A stretch of DNA of 64,000 nucleotides, taken from Gimesia sp. GTDB taxonomy: Bacteria > Planctomycetota > Planctomycetia > Planctomycetales > Planctomycetaceae. Shown here in pieces: positions 62,706-64,000 of this stretch. The notes under the pieces were generated by a model. That model worked only from the letters and a program-made list of their open reading frames with translations, did no database searches and was not told where the DNA came from. A program made the translations under genes and the position numbers. The number at the start of each line of letters is the position of its first letter. The stretch's first letter is position 1. The stretch spans positions 496,001 to 560,000 of the forward strand of contig PAJV01000076.1 in NCBI GenBank assembly GCA_002706765.1, in the 5' to 3' direction.

Positions 62706-64000
62706 ATGACGTTGGCAGAATTGCTGGAAAATCAATTTCGTGCCGATATCCGATTCCGTGGTGCAGCTTATATCGAGGCGGAACGGGTCGAACTGACCCG
62801 GATCACCGCTGACCATATTTTTGCTGTGGTACGGGATGGTGTCGAGTACCAGACGCAACTGTCACGCGATGATGGCAATCTGAAAACTTATTGCACCTGT
62901 GACCAGTTTCAGAAATTCAATGTCTGCAAGCATTTGTGGGCTTCGATTCTGGCAGTGGACGACGCCGGTTATCTGGCCGGTGCGGTCAAACCGGGCTATA
63001 TTCCCCCATTTATCATCGAAAATGCCCCGCTCTCCTTTGATGAAGAGCTGGATGATTTTGAATTTTCGATGCCCGACGATTTCGAAATGCGAGGCGGACG
63101 GTCCCGGAAAACCAAATCGGGTTCCGGCAACAGTCAGTCCACAGCCGTCTCTTCCAAACCCCGATTACGTGACTGGGAAACGCGGCTGGTTGAGCTCAAG
63201 AATGAGTTCTCTCTGACTCCCGTACTCTCGAAAACCACGCAGCAGGAGCGAGAGATCTTCTATGAAATCGACATAGAAGAAAGTCTCGAATCCGGGCAAC
63301 TGGTGGTACAGACATCTCAGCGTCAGCGACGTGCGAACGGACAATGGGGCAAGTTAAAACCACTCAAGCTGAAAGCAGGTCAACTCCAGGAAGTCGAACA
63401 TGAAGACGACCGAAGGATTCTGGCCTACCTTTCCGGGGGAACCCCGGAGCGTACCAACTGGCGGGCACAGCAGACGGAAACCCAGGTTGCCGCCTTTCGC
63501 TACCGAATTCCGTATGAACTGTGTGAACTGATCCTGCCTCTGATGTGTGGTACAGGACATGTACGCTATCTGGAACGTCAGCCCGACGACGTCGATTCCC
63601 TGAAATGGGATGGTGAGAACACCTGGGAATTCTGCATGGGTGTGGAACGGGATCGGAAAAGTTCAAACTGGAAACTGCACGGTCACCTGAAACGGGACGA
63701 TGAAATTCTGCAGATCACCTCGGCGCGTCTGATTGTGGCGGGGGGACTGGTGCTGACCAATGATAAAATTACACCGCTGGAAGACTATGACGCCTTCCCC
63801 TGGATCAAAATGATTCAGCAGAATGAGACAATTGAAGTAGAAGATGGCGAACAGCAGGAACTGGTTGATCGTCTGCTGGATATGCCGGTGCTGCCGCGAC
63901 TGGAACTGCCGGAAGAACTGCATCTGGAAGAGATCACCTGTGATCCCAACCCGGAACTGCTGATTCATTCGCCGCAGAAAAAACGCTGGCAGCAGGATCG
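62706..64000 (+). CDS. SWIM zinc-finger protein, partial (probable N-terminus of a SNF2-type helicase)
   Basis: The first 431 codons of a rightward gene cut by the window edge. A SWIM zinc finger is at residues 63-76 with Cys63, Cys65, Cys74 and His76 (CTCDQFQKFNVCKH, CxCx8CxH). The rest is an acidic region (about residues 110-130), then a beta-rich domain. In bacteria this arrangement usually precedes a SNF2/Rad54 helicase domain, expected beyond the window. The ATG at 62706 has GGAGG six bases upstream. Role may be in DNA or chromatin-like transactions; the helicase part is inferred and not seen. Confidence 0.83.
   Translation, partial: MTLAELLENQFRADIRFRGAAYIEAERVELTRITADHIFAVVRDGVEYQTQLSRDDGNLKTYCTCDQFQKFNVCKHLWASILAVDDAGYLAGAVKPGYIPPFIIENAPLSFDEELDDFEFSMPDDFEMRGGRSRKTKSGSGNSQSTAVSSKPRLRDWETRLVELKNEFSLTPVLSKTTQQEREIFYEIDIEESLESGQLVVQTSQRQRRANGQWGKLKPLKLKAGQLQEVEHEDDRRILAYLSGGTPERTNWRAQQTETQVAAFRYRIPYELCELILPLMCGTGHVRYLERQPDDVDSLKWDGENTWEFCMGVERDRKSSNWKLHGHLKRDDEILQITSARLIVAGGLVLTNDKITPLEDYDAFPWIKMIQQNETIEVEDGEQQELVDRLLDMPVLPRLELPEELHLEEITCDPNPELLIHSPQKKRWQQD

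Overview
The window reads as a chromosomal segment of a planctomycete, most likely a Planctomycetaceae/Gimesia-like organism. This is inferred from two DUF1559 pilin-like proteins (FTLIELL N-terminus, HFLLGDG motif), a MoxR ATPase beside a DUF4159 protein, a TPR protein with a built-in metallopeptidase, a squalene-hopene cyclase, several conserved proteins of unknown function, and a peptidoglycan gene run with no ftsZ nearby. No rRNA, tRNA, CRISPR array, insertion sequence or prophage was recognised. Both edges cut a gene: a MoxR ATPase on the left and a SWIM zinc-finger protein on the right.

Layout. 0-5.5 kb, leftward: MoxR, DUF4159, secreted TPR-metallopeptidase and the first DUF1559 protein with a clear intrinsic terminator. 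5.8-16 kb, leftward: squalene-hopene cyclase, biotin synthase, a secreted small protein, DNA polymerase III alpha, a small membrane protein, an extended SDR and TsaE. 16-22 kb, rightward: an Fsr-like MFS transporter, a glutamine-amidotransferase-fold protein that has lost its catalytic cysteine, ScpA and UvrB. 22-29 kb, leftward: a divergent UvrA, RimI, a BON-like protein, a PqaA-type secreted protein, a lipoprotein and the second DUF1559 protein.

29.9-39.2 kb, rightward: murE, murF, mraY, ftsW, murG and a four-ACT aspartate kinase. Together these supply lipid II and the diaminopimelate precursor. murD and murC, usual members of such a run, are not between or beside them. 39.2-42.5 kb, leftward: a degenerate receiver, a CaMKII-association-type protein, an FHA protein, ClpX and a SHOCT-type membrane protein. 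43.2-46.4 kb, rightward: an unknown protein, KDPG aldolase and a secreted beta-sandwich protein. 46.4-48.6 kb, leftward: two TatA paralogues and an unknown 351-residue protein. 49.3-57.1 kb: a surface-glycan style set (two multipass membrane proteins, a GT2 glycosyltransferase translationally coupled to a methyltransferase, and a YfhO-type protein). 57.3-62.2 kb, leftward: nitrilase-family amidase, YdjM-like membrane protein, HisN-type phosphatase and a LarA-family protein.

The most notable non-gene structure is a dispersed repeat of about 88 bp, found by eye in at least six copies (16.1, 48.7, 52.5, 58.2, 59.2 and 59.4 kb) with a weaker seventh at 42.7 kb. Each copy has conserved ends and an internal inverted repeat of about 17 nt. 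Every copy lies in a gene-free stretch upstream of a leftward gene. I do not recognise this family. Other points of note are the pseudo-amidotransferase, a UvrA with an altered second Walker B, paired inverted repeats in the mur cluster, a cysteine/acidic 15-bp tandem repeat in ftsW, and a possible 32-residue peptide gene at 47.3 kb. All start sites were chosen by eye from ribosome-binding sites and family N-termini.
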